Source: PALSA-555 sp963821325
Lineage (GTDB): Bacteria > Actinomycetota > Acidimicrobiia > IMCC26256 > PALSA-555
NCBI GenBank assembly: GCA_963821325.1
Contig: CAWGDC010000001.1
Coordinates: 558,001-622,000 of the forward strand
Direction: 5' to 3'
DNA length: 64,000 nucleotides
Both the position numbers and the translations under genes were made by a program. The notes under the pieces were generated by a model. It was not told where the DNA came from. It did not search any database and was given only the letters and a program-made list of their open reading frames with translations. Below, one piece after another: positions 18,494 through 27,582 of the stretch; position 1 is the stretch's first letter, and every line of letters starts with the position of its first letter.

Positions 18494-18870
18494 GAGTCGG
18501 CGCGCCGAAACCCGTCCGCCTCGGCGGCGCCGGGATCGACATAGCAACGTTCGGCACTGGTGCGCTCGTAACCGGGGTCGCCGAGCACGAAGAACACGTG
18601 GTCGGCCAGCGTGGCCTTGACCGGGTGACTCGCCGGACAGTCGGCGCCGACCGGTTCGACCCAGCTGGCCGCGATGGACGAGGTCTCGGGACCGCCGGGC
18701 GGGACGATCTGGGACGGTATGTGGACCTGAGCAGGTCGCTCACTGGAGCGCCTCGCCCGTCCGCCCCCGATCTGGGCGCCGGTCCGTCGCGACCTCTCCC
18801 AGCACCAGAGGAGGTACCCGGCCACGGCCACGAACGCCACCTTCGCCGTCCGAGCCAAGAACCGAGCCAT
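18490..18870 (-). CDS. Membrane-anchored sunset-domain protein
   Basis: A 126-residue protein. A basic N-terminus with one membrane helix (residues 5-24, TAKVAFVAVAGYLLWCWE) leads to a disordered linker. The C-terminal actinobacterial sunset domain reads CPASHPVKATLADHVFFVLG, then DPGYERTSAERCYVDPGAA and EADGFRRA. In the family the two cysteines are conserved and the domain is often fused to nucleases or other envelope-associated modules; its function is unknown. ATG with an upstream GGAGGG. It is the apparent upstream gene of the alpha-galactosidase through a GTGA overlap, although no functional link is evident. Confidence 0.8.
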   Translation of the reverse strand: MARFLARTAKVAFVAVAGYLLWCWERSRRTGAQIGGGRARRSSERPAQVHIPSQIVPPGGPETSSIAASWVEPVGADCPASHPVKATLADHVFFVLGDPGYERTSAERCYVDPGAAEADGFRRADS

Positions 18871-18958
18871 GGATCCCTCCCGGGCCACTGGAGCGCCCGT
18901 GGCGAGACCAGGGTCGCCCGCACCGCCGTGGGCGGCGCCCATTGTCACAGCCCGTCGG

Positions 18959-18964
18959 TACGGT
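18959..18964 (+). promoter_or_regulatory. Leaderless -10 box of the UvrD2-like helicase gene
   Basis: TACGGT ends 6 nt before the GTG at 18971. Confidence 0.5.
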
Positions 18965-18970
18965 CGCTGG

Positions 18971-20947
18971 GTGGACGCCGACGCCCTACTCGTCGGGCTC
19001 GACGAGCAGCAGCGCCGCGCCGTGGTCACCGACGCGGCGCCGTTGGCCGTGCTCGCCGGGGCCGGTGCGGGCAAGACCCGGGTCCTGACCCGCCGGATCG
19101 CGTGGCGGGCCGCGACCGAGCGCCTCGACCCGGCGCACGTGCTCGCCGTCACCTTCACCCGCCGGGCCGCGGGCGAGCTGCGCGACCGGCTCGAGCGCCT
19201 GGCGGTGCGGCCCCGCGTCACCGCGGGCACCCTCCACGCGCTGTGCCTGGCGCAGCTGCGGGCCCGGGCGACTGACCAGGGCCGCGATGTCCCCGATCCT
19301 GCTCGAGCGCAAGGCGCGCCTGCTGGTGCCGCTCGTCACGGCGCGGGGTGCCGAGGCGCGCGTCGCCGCGTCGGAGCTGGCAGGCGAGATCGAGTGGGCG
19401 AAGGCCCGGCTCGTCGCCGCCGGACGGGTACGAGGCGGCGGTCAGCCTCGCCGGGCGGCAGCCGGCCCGTCCCGCCGCGCAGGTCGCGGCCGTGTACGCC
19501 CGCTACGAGCGGGAGAAGCGCCGGCGTGGCCTCGTCGACTTCGACGACCTGCTGTGGTCCTGCGCCGACGCGTTGGAGCACGACGACGGGTTCGCGGCCG
19601 CGCAGCGCTGGCGGTTCCGCCACCTGTTCGTCGACGAGTTCCAGGACATCAGCCCGGCGCAGCTGCGGGTGCTGCGGGCGTGGCTCGGCGACCGGTGCCG
19701 ACCTGTGCGTCGTCGGGGACGCCGACCAGGCCATCTACGGGTTCGGTGGCGGCGACCCGGCGTACCTGCGGTCGTTCCGCACGCACTTCCCCGGCGCGGT
19801 GGTCGTGTCGCTCGACCGGAACTACCGCTCGACGCCCGAGGTCGTCGCGGCCGCCGAGGCGGTCCGGCGCGACGGCGGCAGGGCGGGGACGGCGCGGGCC
19901 GCGGTGCGCGCCACCGGACCGCGCCCGACCGTCACCGCGTACGCCAGCGACGAGGAGGAGGCCCGCCAGGTCGCGGTGCGCCTGCGCGCCGCGCACGGCC
20001 ACGACGTGGCCTGGTCGGCGCTGGCCGTGCTGTACCGCACGAACGCGCAGTCGGCGGCGTTCGAGGCCGCGCTCGGCGCCGCGGGGATCCCGTACCGGGT
20101 CCGGGGCCCGGGCGCGTTCCTCGGCCGCCCCGAGGTGCGGGCCGCGCTCGACGCGCTCACCGCCGCGGCGCGGGCCGCGCCGCGGCGCGGGTTCCAGGAG
20201 CACCTCGTCGACCTCGACGCCATGGCCCGCGAGGCGTCGGGCGTGGCGTCCGAGCGGGGCGGTCACGTCGAGGCGCTCGCCCGCCTCGGCCGCGAGTACC
20301 TCGACGCCGAGACCGCCGCCGGCAGCCTCGAGGGCTTCCGCGCCTACCTCGCCGCGGCGTTGCGCGACGACGTGCCCGACGACGGCGACGGCGTCGAGCT
20401 GCTCACCTTCCACCGGGCGAAGGGCCTCGAGTTCCACACCGTGTTCGTGACCGGGTTGGAGCGGGGCCTCGTCCCGATCAGCTTCGCCGACAGCCCCGCC
20501 GAGCACGCCGAGGAGCGCCGGCTGCTCTACGTCGCGCTGAGCCGGGCCGAGCAGACGCTGCACTGCTCGTGGGCGCGCGCCCGCGCCATCGGGTCGCGGG
20601 TGGCGCGGCGCAGCCCGAGCCCGTGGCTTGCCCCGATCGAGGCGGCGGCCGGACCGACGGCGCCGGTGGCCGCCCGACGTCCCGCTCGCGCGCCGCGGGT
20701 GGCGATCCGCGGCCCGGTCGACGCCGGCCGTGAGGTGCTGCTCGAGGCGCTCGTCGACTGGCGTCGGCGTCTCGCCCGGGCGTCGGGGGTGCCGGCGTAC
20801 GTCATTTTCCCGGACGCGACCCTGCACGCCGTCGCGGACACCCGCCCGACGACCCACGACGCGCTGCTCGCCCTCCCCGGCGTCGGACCGGTGAAGGTGC
20901 AGCGGCACGGGCCCGCGGTGCTCGAGCTCGTCCGCGCGCACGGCTGA
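18971..20947 (+). CDS. UvrD2-like superfamily I DNA helicase with HRDC domain, three frame breaks
   Basis: ATP-dependent 3'-5' DNA helicase of about 658 residues. Motifs in order are Walker A VLAGAGAGKTRVLTRRIAW, TFTRRAAGELRDRL, Walker B LFVDEFQDIS, GDADQAIYGFGGG, NYRSTPEVV, TFHRAKGLEF and YVALSRAEQTL. A C-terminal HRDC domain follows (LPGVGPVKVQRHGPAVLELV). This matches mycobacterial UvrD2. The linker between helicase core and HRDC (about 20620-20730) is Ala/Pro/Arg-rich and has no cysteine, whereas mycobacterial UvrD2 carries a tetracysteine module there. Frame breaks near 19286, 19422 and 19692 each fit one extra base. Confidence 0.85.
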   Translation: MDADALLVGLDEQQRRAVVTDAAPLAVLAGAGAGKTRVLTRRIAWRAATERLDPAHVLAVTFTRRAAGELRDRLERLAVRPRVTAGTLHALCLAQLRARATDQGRDVPDPARAQGAPAGAARHGAGCRGARRRVGAGRRDRVGEGPARRRRTGTRRRSASPGGSRPVPPRRSRPCTPATSGRSAGVASSTSTTCCGPAPTRWSTTTGSRPRSAGGSATCSSTSSRTSARRSCGCCGRGSATGADLCVVGDADQAIYGFGGGDPAYLRSFRTHFPGAVVVSLDRNYRSTPEVVAAAEAVRRDGGRAGTARAAVRATGPRPTVTAYASDEEEARQVAVRLRAAHGHDVAWSALAVLYRTNAQSAAFEAALGAAGIPYRVRGPGAFLGRPEVRAALDALTAAARAAPRRGFQEHLVDLDAMAREASGVASERGGHVEALARLGREYLDAETAAGSLEGFRAYLAAALRDDVPDDGDGVELLTFHRAKGLEFHTVFVTGLERGLVPISFADSPAEHAEERRLLYVALSRAEQTLHCSWARARAIGSRVARRSPSPWLAPIEAAAGPTAPVAARRPARAPRVAIRGPVDAGREVLLEALVDWRRRLARASGVPAYVIFPDATLHAVADTRPTTHDALLALPGVGPVKVQRHGPAVLELVRAHG

Positions 20948-20978
20948 GGGGATGCGTCGGTCCGCGCGACCACGCCGG

Positions 20979-20984
20979 TAGCGT
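20979..20984 (+). promoter_or_regulatory. Leaderless -10 box of the LemA-like gene
   Basis: TAGCGT ends 8 nt before ATG 20993. Confidence 0.5.
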
Positions 20985-20992
20985 CGAGCAGG

Positions 20993-21534
20993 ATGCGCCG
21001 ACGGCTCGGGTGGCTCGTGGCGGCGCTCGTGGTCCTGGCGGTCGTCGCGGCGGTGATCGCCGTGGTCACGGTGCGTCCCAGCCTCAGCGACGCGCGGGAC
21101 CGGGTCGACCGGGCCTTCACCCCGCTGCAAGCGCCCCTCGACGCCCGCTACCAGGCGCTGACCCGGGTCGAGGTCGCGCTCGACACGGGCGGGGCCGCGA
21201 CCCGCACCGTGACCCGCGACCTGACGGCGGCGCTGCACCAGTGGCAGCAGGTGGCGCACGCCGACGACCCGGCCGCCGAGGTGCCGGCCGCGAACCAGCT
21301 CGAGGGCGTCGCGCAGCGGGTGAAGGCGAACCTCCTGGCCTCACCCCGGCTGCAGGCCATCCAGTCCCTCCCGGGCGCGCTCGGCGCCTTCGACCAGGCG
21401 ATCGTGAACCCGCCCGGGGTCAGGGCCTTCAACCAGGCGGTCAACGCCTACCAGCACAAGCGGACCGGGACGATCCGTCGGCTCGTCGCCGACACGTTCG
21501 GGTTCAGCGCGGGGCCGAGCTCGAGCTGTCGTAG
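20993..21534 (+). CDS. LemA-like membrane protein, C-terminal frame break
   Basis: About 180 residues. One N-terminal membrane helix (WLVAALVVLAVVAAVIAVVT) is followed by an extracytoplasmic helical domain with DRVDRAFTPLQAPLDARYQA, LAAFDQAI-like and VRAFNQAVNAYQHKRTGTIR segments, the LemA pattern. LemA family roles are poorly defined. In the uninterrupted frame the protein would run far into the antisense of gltB. A missing C near 21513 instead gives a natural end PELELS and a stop at 21534, directly abutting the gltB stop. I therefore place the end there. Confidence 0.7.
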
Positions 21535-24500
21535 TCAACGCGCCGCGCCGATGACCCCTTCGTTGGCGCGCTCGATGCGGGCCACCTCACCGACCGGTGC
21601 GACGCGTCGGAACAGGCGCAGCGTCGCGTCCCAGTCGGCGAGCATGCCGCCGGCCGCGGTCGAGCCGGTGAGCTCGCGGTGGCGCTCGATGAGCTCGAGC
21701 AGCCGGTCGGCGGCGTCGTCGTCGAGCCGCCCGGCTTCGACGAGCTGCGGGTTGAGGCGGCCGGCGAGGAGATGCGCCGGGTCGTAGACGAACGCCTCGC
21801 CGCCGGTCATGCCGGCGCCGATGTTGTAGCCGAACGACCCGAGGATCACGACCGAGCCGCCCGTCATGTACTCGCAGGCATGGTCGCCGACGCCCTCGAC
21901 GACCGCGGTCGCGCCGCTGTTGCGCACGCAGAACCGCTCCCCGACCCGCCCGGCGACGAAGAGCTGGCCGCCGGTCGCGCCGTAGAGGACGGTGTTGCCG
22001 GCGAGCACGGGGTCGCCGGCGTCGTCGGGCGGGGGTCGCAGCACGACCCGGCCGCCGCCCATGCCCTTCGCCACGTAGTCCTGGGCCTCCCCGACGAGCT
22101 CGAGGGTGACGCCGGCGGCGAGGAACGCGCCGAAGCTCTGCCCGGCCGCGCCGGTGAACCGGGCGTGCACCGTCCCGGGCGGCAGGGCCTGCCCGAACTC
22201 GAGGCCGATGGCGCCGCCGAGCGACGCACCGATGGTCCGGTCGGCGTTCGTGATCTCGTAGTCGAGCGTCGCCGCCTCACCCGACCACACGGGCTGGAAC
22301 GCGTCCTCGAGCAGCCGGGCGTCGAGCTCGGAGCGGGGCCGCTGCACCGGGGTGTGGGCGACGAAGCGGCGCGGCGCGTCCGGGTCGCTGGGGGGGACGA
22401 GCAGCGGCGTGAGGTCGATCGCGTCGGCGCGGGGGTCGCCGACCGGACGTTGCCGGAGGCACTCCACCCGGCCGATGGCGTCGTCGAGGCGGCGCAGCCC
22501 GAGCGCCGCGAGGTGCCCGCGCACCTCCTCGGCGACGAAGAGCATGTAGCTCGCGACGCCCTCGGGGGTGCCGGCGAACTTGGCGCGCAGCCCGGGCCGC
22601 TGCGTCGCGATCCCGGTCGGGCAGGTGTCGCGGTGACAGGCCCGCACCATGATGCAGCCCTCGGCGAGCATGGCGACGGTCCCGAACGAGTACTCGTCGG
22701 CGCCGAGCAGCGCGGCCATGACGACGTCGCGGCCGGTGTGGAACCCGCCGTCGACCCGCACCCGCACCCGGTCCCGCAGTGAGTTCTCGATGAGGCGCTG
22801 GCGGGTCTCGGCCAGCCCGAGCTCCCAGGGGAGCCCGGCGTTCTTGATCGAGGAGAGCGGCGACGCGCCGGTGCCGCCGTTGCACCCCGAGATGTGCACC
22901 ACCTCGGCGAGGGCCTTCACGACGCCGGCGGCGATCGTGCCGACGTTGTCCTCGGCGACGAGCTTCACCGACACGTCCGCGTTCGGGTTGACCTGCTTGA
23001 GGTCGTAGATGAGCTGGGCGAGGTCCTCGATCGAGTAGATGTCGTGGTGCGGTGGCGGGGAGATGAGCCCGACCCCCGGCTGGGTGAAGCGCAGCCGGGC
23101 GATCTCCGCGCTGACTTTGTAGCCGGGGAGCTGGCCGCCCTCGCCGGGCTTCGAGCCCTGCGCGATCTTGATGTTCAGCTCGTCAGCGAACGCGCAGTAC
23201 TCGGGCGTCACGCCGAAGCGGCCGGACGCGATCTGTTTGATGCGCGAGTTGCGGTCCCGGGCGCTGCCGCGTGTGCGGTAACGGGCCGGGTCCTCGCCGC
23301 CCTCGCCGCAGTTGCTCTTGCCGCCGAGCATGTTCATCGCGATCGCGAGCGTCTCGTGGGCCTCGGCCGACAGCGCCCCGTGCGACATGGCGCCGGTCGA
23401 GAACCGTCGGGTGATCGCCTCGACGGGCTCCACCTCGCTGAGCGGCACCGGCGGTCCCGCCGGGACGAGCTCGAGGAGGTCGTGCAGCTCGGTGATCGGC
23501 CGGCTCTCGACGATCTCGCGGTACCGGTCGTAGAGGTCGGTGCGGCCGTCGCGCACCGCCCGGTTCAGCAGGTGCGCGGCTTGCCGGTCGACGGGGGACG
23601 CGTCGGGCACGAGGTCGGGCAGCGGCAGCTGCCCGCTGTCGTCGCGCATCTCCGGGTCGAGGACGATGACGCGACCCTGGTCCTCGGTCGGGGCGGCGGG
23701 CATGTTCGCGAAGCGGGCGTCGGGCGCGGCCTTCGCCGGACGCGCGGGCGCGTCGTCATCCTCGTCGGTGGCGTCGACGACGAGGCCGATCGAGGCGTGC
23801 AGCGCCTTGATGACCGGGTCGGGGTTGTTGGCGTGGTACTCCCCGCCGCGCTTGCGGAACCGGACGAACCCGGGCTGGTCGAGCGTCGGCCGCTCGGTGT
23901 CGAACGCCGCGGCGTGGCGGGCGAGGACGTCCTCGCCGAGCATCGCGAACCCGATCCCGTCGACGGTGGAGGTGGTGTGGGCCAGGCACGTCTCGGTGAC
24001 CTCGCGGGCGATCCCGACCGCCTCGAAGATCTGGGCGCCGCGGTAGCCGTCGACCGTCGAGATGCCCATCTTCGACATGATCTTCAGGACGCCGTCCTCG
24101 ACGGCGGCCTGGTAGCGCGCCTGCGCCGCGGCGGCGTCGAGCTCGCCGAGCCGGTCGTCGTCGGCCATCGCCGCGAGGGTCTCGAGCGCGAGGCGGGGGC
24201 ACACCGAGTCGGCGCCGTAGCTGAGGAGGCAGGCGATCGCGTGGGTGTCGCGGGCGTCGCCGGTGTCGACGACGATCGAGCACGCCTGGCGGAGCCGCTC
24301 ATCGACGAGGCGCCGGTCGAGCGCGCCGAGGGCGAGCAGCGACGGGATCGGTGCCCGGTCGGCGGCGAGGTCCCGGTCGGAGACGACGAGCACGCCGGCG
24401 CCGGCGCGGACGGCGTCGACCCCGGCGGTCACGAGCGCGTCGATCCCCGCGGCGAGGCCGGCTGGTCCCGCGGCGACGGGGAGCGTGGCGTCGAGCCGGG

Positions 24501-26235
24501 TGGCCGGGAACACGGTGCGGGCCGGGTCGAGCAGCGACCAGACCGCGTCCGGGTACAAGAAGAAGGTGGGGAGCTCGAGGAGCCGGGCCGCCGCGGGGCT
24601 CTCGGCGAGCAGCGCCCCACGAGGACCGAGGCAGGTGCGCGTCGACATGACGCGCCGCTCCCGGAGGTGATCGATCGGCGGGTTGCTCACCTGCGCGAAC
24701 CGCTGCTTCAAGAAGTTGAACACCGGGCGGGCGCGGGTGGCCACCGCCGCGAACGGGGTGTCGTCCCCCATCGAGAAGGTGGGCTCCTTCGCGTCGGTCG
24801 CGAGGGGCTGGAGGACCATCGTCACCTCCTCCGCGGTGCAGCCGTGCGCCACCTGCTGGCGGACGAGGTCGCCCCGCTCGGGGGGCATCTGGATCGGGGT
24901 GCCCGACGACGCCGGGACGAGCCCGTCGCGGTTCCACTCGCCGTAGGGGTGGCGGGCCGCGAGCCGGCGCTTGATCGTCGTGTCGTCCTGCCACGGCGAC
25001 GGGTCGTCCGGGTCGAACCACAGCATCTCGCCCGGGCCGAGCCGCCCCCTCCGGATCGTGCCGTGGCCGCGCAGCGACACCGCGCCCGCCTCGGAGCAGC
25101 ACGCGACGATGCCGTCGTCGGCCTGCTGCCAGCGCAGCGGCCGCAACCCGTTGCGGTCGAGCGCCGCGCCGACGCCGTGCCCGTCGGTGAGGATCAGCCC
25201 GGCCGGGCCGTCCCACGGCTCGGTGAGGCAGGCGTGGTACCGGAAGTACTCGCGGACGTCGGGCGCGAGCTCGCGGCTGACCTCCCACGCCTCCGGGACG
25301 AGCATCGACACGGCGTGGCGCAGGTCGCGCCCGCCGCGCTCGAGCAGCTCGAGGGTCTCGTCGAGCTTCGCCGAGTCGGAGCCGAACTCGTCCAGGACGG
25401 GTCGCAGCCCGTCCTCCGGTCCGAGGCCCGCGTCCTCGGAGCCGAGCACGCCACGGGCGAGCATGTGGTGCTCGTTGCCCTGCAGCGTGTTGATCTCGCC
25501 GTTGTGGCACAGCAGCCGGAACGGCTGGGCGCGCTCCCACGCCGGCAGCGTGTTCGTCGAGAAGCGGCTGTGGAACACGACGTGGGGCGCGACGAACGCC
25601 GTGTCGCCGAGGTCGGGATAGAAGAGCGCCAGCCGGTCGCTGAGCACGAGCGCCTTGTAGGTGATCGTCCGGAACGAGAAGCTCGCGAAGTAGTGGCGGA
25701 CCCCCTCGGCCCGGCAGGCGGTCTCGGCGCGTCGGCGGGCGCGGAAGGCGCGCCGCTCGGCGTCGGCGCCGTCCATCCCGTCCGGGTGCAGCAGCAAGCC
25801 CTGCGTGAGGGTGGGCAGGTCCGAGAGCGCGTGCGGCCCGAGGTGGGACTCGTCGATGGGGACGTCCCGCCAGCCGGCGAGCTCGAGTCCCTCCGCGGCG
25901 CACGCGTCGGCGACCGCGGCCTGCGCCCACCCGACCGCGCGGGTGTCGTCGCGGTCGAAGAACGCGAACGCGACGCCGAGGCGCGCCGCGTCGAGCGGCC
26001 GGCCGAGCGCGGTGGCGCCGAGCTCGGCGAAGAAGGCGCGCGGGATGGGCGCCAGGACGCCGGCACCGTCACCCGACACGCCGTCCGCGGCGACCGCGGC
26101 GCGGTGGCGCACACAGCCCAGCCCCTGGAGCGCGAGCTCGACGACGCCGCGCGACGTCCCCGCGGCGTCGGCGACGAAGCCGATGCCGCAGCCGTCGAAC
26201 TCGGGTTGCCGCAGCCGTCGCGCGTGCGCGTCCAC
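21535..26235 (-). CDS. gltB: Glutamate synthase, large (alpha) subunit
   Basis: An intact 1566-residue enzyme converting 2-oxoglutarate plus glutamine to two glutamates. The class-II amidotransferase domain is N-terminal, with the probable nucleophile in FDGCGIGFVADAAG (Cys16) and PFRLLCHNGEINTLQGNEHH. A central linker domain and an FMN/2-oxoglutarate synthase barrel follow (KSNCGEGGEDPARY, IAQGSKPGEGGQLPGYKV, GCNGGTGASPLSS). The 3Fe-4S cysteine loop is CIMVRACHRDTCPTGIATQ, and a C-terminal GXGXG helix carries YGATGGQLFVAGRVGERF. No gltD small subunit gene is adjacent; the downstream neighbour is convergent. This 4.7-kb gene contains no frame break, in contrast to many neighbours. Confidence 0.96.
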   Translation of the reverse strand: MDAHARRLRQPEFDGCGIGFVADAAGTSRGVVELALQGLGCVRHRAAVAADGVSGDGAGVLAPIPRAFFAELGATALGRPLDAARLGVAFAFFDRDDTRAVGWAQAAVADACAAEGLELAGWRDVPIDESHLGPHALSDLPTLTQGLLLHPDGMDGADAERRAFRARRRAETACRAEGVRHYFASFSFRTITYKALVLSDRLALFYPDLGDTAFVAPHVVFHSRFSTNTLPAWERAQPFRLLCHNGEINTLQGNEHHMLARGVLGSEDAGLGPEDGLRPVLDEFGSDSAKLDETLELLERGGRDLRHAVSMLVPEAWEVSRELAPDVREYFRYHACLTEPWDGPAGLILTDGHGVGAALDRNGLRPLRWQQADDGIVACCSEAGAVSLRGHGTIRRGRLGPGEMLWFDPDDPSPWQDDTTIKRRLAARHPYGEWNRDGLVPASSGTPIQMPPERGDLVRQQVAHGCTAEEVTMVLQPLATDAKEPTFSMGDDTPFAAVATRARPVFNFLKQRFAQVSNPPIDHLRERRVMSTRTCLGPRGALLAESPAAARLLELPTFFLYPDAVWSLLDPARTVFPATRLDATLPVAAGPAGLAAGIDALVTAGVDAVRAGAGVLVVSDRDLAADRAPIPSLLALGALDRRLVDERLRQACSIVVDTGDARDTHAIACLLSYGADSVCPRLALETLAAMADDDRLGELDAAAAQARYQAAVEDGVLKIMSKMGISTVDGYRGAQIFEAVGIAREVTETCLAHTTSTVDGIGFAMLGEDVLARHAAAFDTERPTLDQPGFVRFRKRGGEYHANNPDPVIKALHASIGLVVDATDEDDDAPARPAKAAPDARFANMPAAPTEDQGRVIVLDPEMRDDSGQLPLPDLVPDASPVDRQAAHLLNRAVRDGRTDLYDRYREIVESRPITELHDLLELVPAGPPVPLSEVEPVEAITRRFSTGAMSHGALSAEAHETLAIAMNMLGGKSNCGEGGEDPARYRTRGSARDRNSRIKQIASGRFGVTPEYCAFADELNIKIAQGSKPGEGGQLPGYKVSAEIARLRFTQPGVGLISPPPHHDIYSIEDLAQLIYDLKQVNPNADVSVKLVAEDNVGTIAAGVVKALAEVVHISGCNGGTGASPLSSIKNAGLPWELGLAETRQRLIENSLRDRVRVRVDGGFHTGRDVVMAALLGADEYSFGTVAMLAEGCIMVRACHRDTCPTGIATQRPGLRAKFAGTPEGVASYMLFVAEEVRGHLAALGLRRLDDAIGRVECLRQRPVGDPRADAIDLTPLLVPPSDPDAPRRFVAHTPVQRPRSELDARLLEDAFQPVWSGEAATLDYEITNADRTIGASLGGAIGLEFGQALPPGTVHARFTGAAGQSFGAFLAAGVTLELVGEAQDYVAKGMGGGRVVLRPPPDDAGDPVLAGNTVLYGATGGQLFVAGRVGERFCVRNSGATAVVEGVGDHACEYMTGGSVVILGSFGYNIGAGMTGGEAFVYDPAHLLAGRLNPQLVEAGRLDDDAADRLLELIERHRELTGSTAAGGMLADWDATLRLFRRVAPVGEVARIERANEGVIGAAR

Positions 26236-26458
26236 GATCTCCTCGTACCGTCAGGTGGGTTCCGCCGCGGGGACACGAGGTCCGGGGAGCGACGCGTCGC
26301 CCGCACCCGGAACCGGGTTCGAACTGGGGCGACGCCGATGTCGCGACCCAAATCGTACCGCGCGCCGAGACCCGGTCGGCGGGGAAACCTCGACGTCGGA
26401 CCGGCCCCGCGTCGGCACCGGACCCGGGGACCCGGGGTCATGCACTAGAACGCGGGAC

Positions 26459-27575
26459 GTGGCAGGGCCCGGTCCTCTCGTCGGGGTGCTCGGCGGCGGC
26501 CAGCTCGGCCAGATGCTGGGCCTCGCCGGGCTGCCCCTCGGGCTGCGGCTTCCGGTTCCTCGACCCGTCGGCGGCGGCGCCCGCCGCGGCGCTGGGCGCG
26601 CTGCGGGTGGCGGCGCTCGACGATGCGGGTGCGGCCGCGGCCCTCGCCGACGGCTGCGACGTCGTCACCTACGAGTGGGAGGGGGTGCCGGTCGCGTCGG
26701 CGCGCGCCGCCGCGGCGCACGCCCCGGTCCGCCCGGGCGTCGACGCGCTCGGCGTCGCCCAAGACCGCCTGGCCGAGAAGGTGACGCTCACGCGCCTCGG
26801 TGTCCCCGTCGCGGCGTCCGTGCCGGTCGACGACGCGGCCGCGCTCCCCGCCGCGTTCGGACCGTGTCGGGCTCCCGGCGGTGCTGAAGACCCGGCGGGG
26901 CGGCTACGACGGGAAGGGCCAGCGGGTGCTGCGCTCCGCCGCCGACCTCGACGGCGCGTGGGAGGGGCTCGGGCGGCGTCCCGCTGCTCCTCGAGGCGCT
27001 CGTCGCCTTCGAGCGCGAGCTGTCGCTCGTGGCGGTGCGCGGCCTCGACGGCGAGACCGCCTGCTATCCGCTCGTCGAGACCGAGCACGGGGACGGCGTG
27101 CTGCGCGTCGTCCGGGCGCCCGCCCCGCGGGTCAGCGCCGCCCGGCAGGCCGAGGCGGAGGCGATCGCCGCCCGGCTGCTCGACGAGCTGGACTACGTCG
27201 GGGTGCTCGCCGTCGAGCTGTTCGACCGCGACGGGAGCCTGTTCGCGAACGAGCTCGCCCCGCGGGTGCACAACTCGGGTCACTGGACGATCGAGGGGGC
27301 GGTGACGAGCCAGTTCGAGAACCACCTGCCGCGCCATCCTGGGCTGGCCGCTCGGCTCGACCGCGGCGCGGGGGCACAGCGCGATGGTGAACGCCCTCGG
27401 CACGCCGCCGGATCCGGCCGCGGTGCTGCGGGTCCCGTCCGCGCACCTGCACGTCTACGGGAAGGCGCCGCGCCCCGGCCGGAAGGTGGGGCACGTCACC
27501 GTGACGGCCGACACGGCCGCGGCGCGCGACGACCGGTTGACCGCGCTGCGCCCGATCGTCGACGGGTGGGCGTGA
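26459..27575 (+). CDS. purK: N5-carboxyaminoimidazole ribonucleotide synthase, about four frame breaks
   Basis: ATP-grasp enzyme of de novo purine synthesis that carboxylates AIR using bicarbonate and ATP in the cytoplasm. The GTG start begins VAGPGPLVGVLGGGQLGQML. Further landmarks are CDVVTYEWEGVP, LPAVLKTRRGGYDGKGQ, FERELSLVAVRG, VLAVELFDRDG, and the metal-binding LFANELAPRVHNSGHWTIE, then QFENHLR-like and HLHVYGKAPRPGRKVGHV segments. Frame changes lie near 26546, 26870, 26980 and 27345; length modulo 3 fits four single insertions. TAGAAC, an imperfect -10 box, ends 7 nt before the start. purE is not in the window. Confidence 0.88.
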
Positions 27576-27582
27576 CGCCCGG

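Noticed and set aside
26305..26345. GGTTCGAA motif in the gltB-purK spacer resembling a tRNA T-loop
   Set aside because: Flanking bases do not pair as a T-stem and no cloverleaf fits.
22894..26448. Open frame of 1184 codons on the plus strand opposite gltB
   Set aside because: It is the exact antisense of a complete, strongly conserved glutamate synthase. Long antisense frames are expected at this GC content, and the translation resembles no protein.
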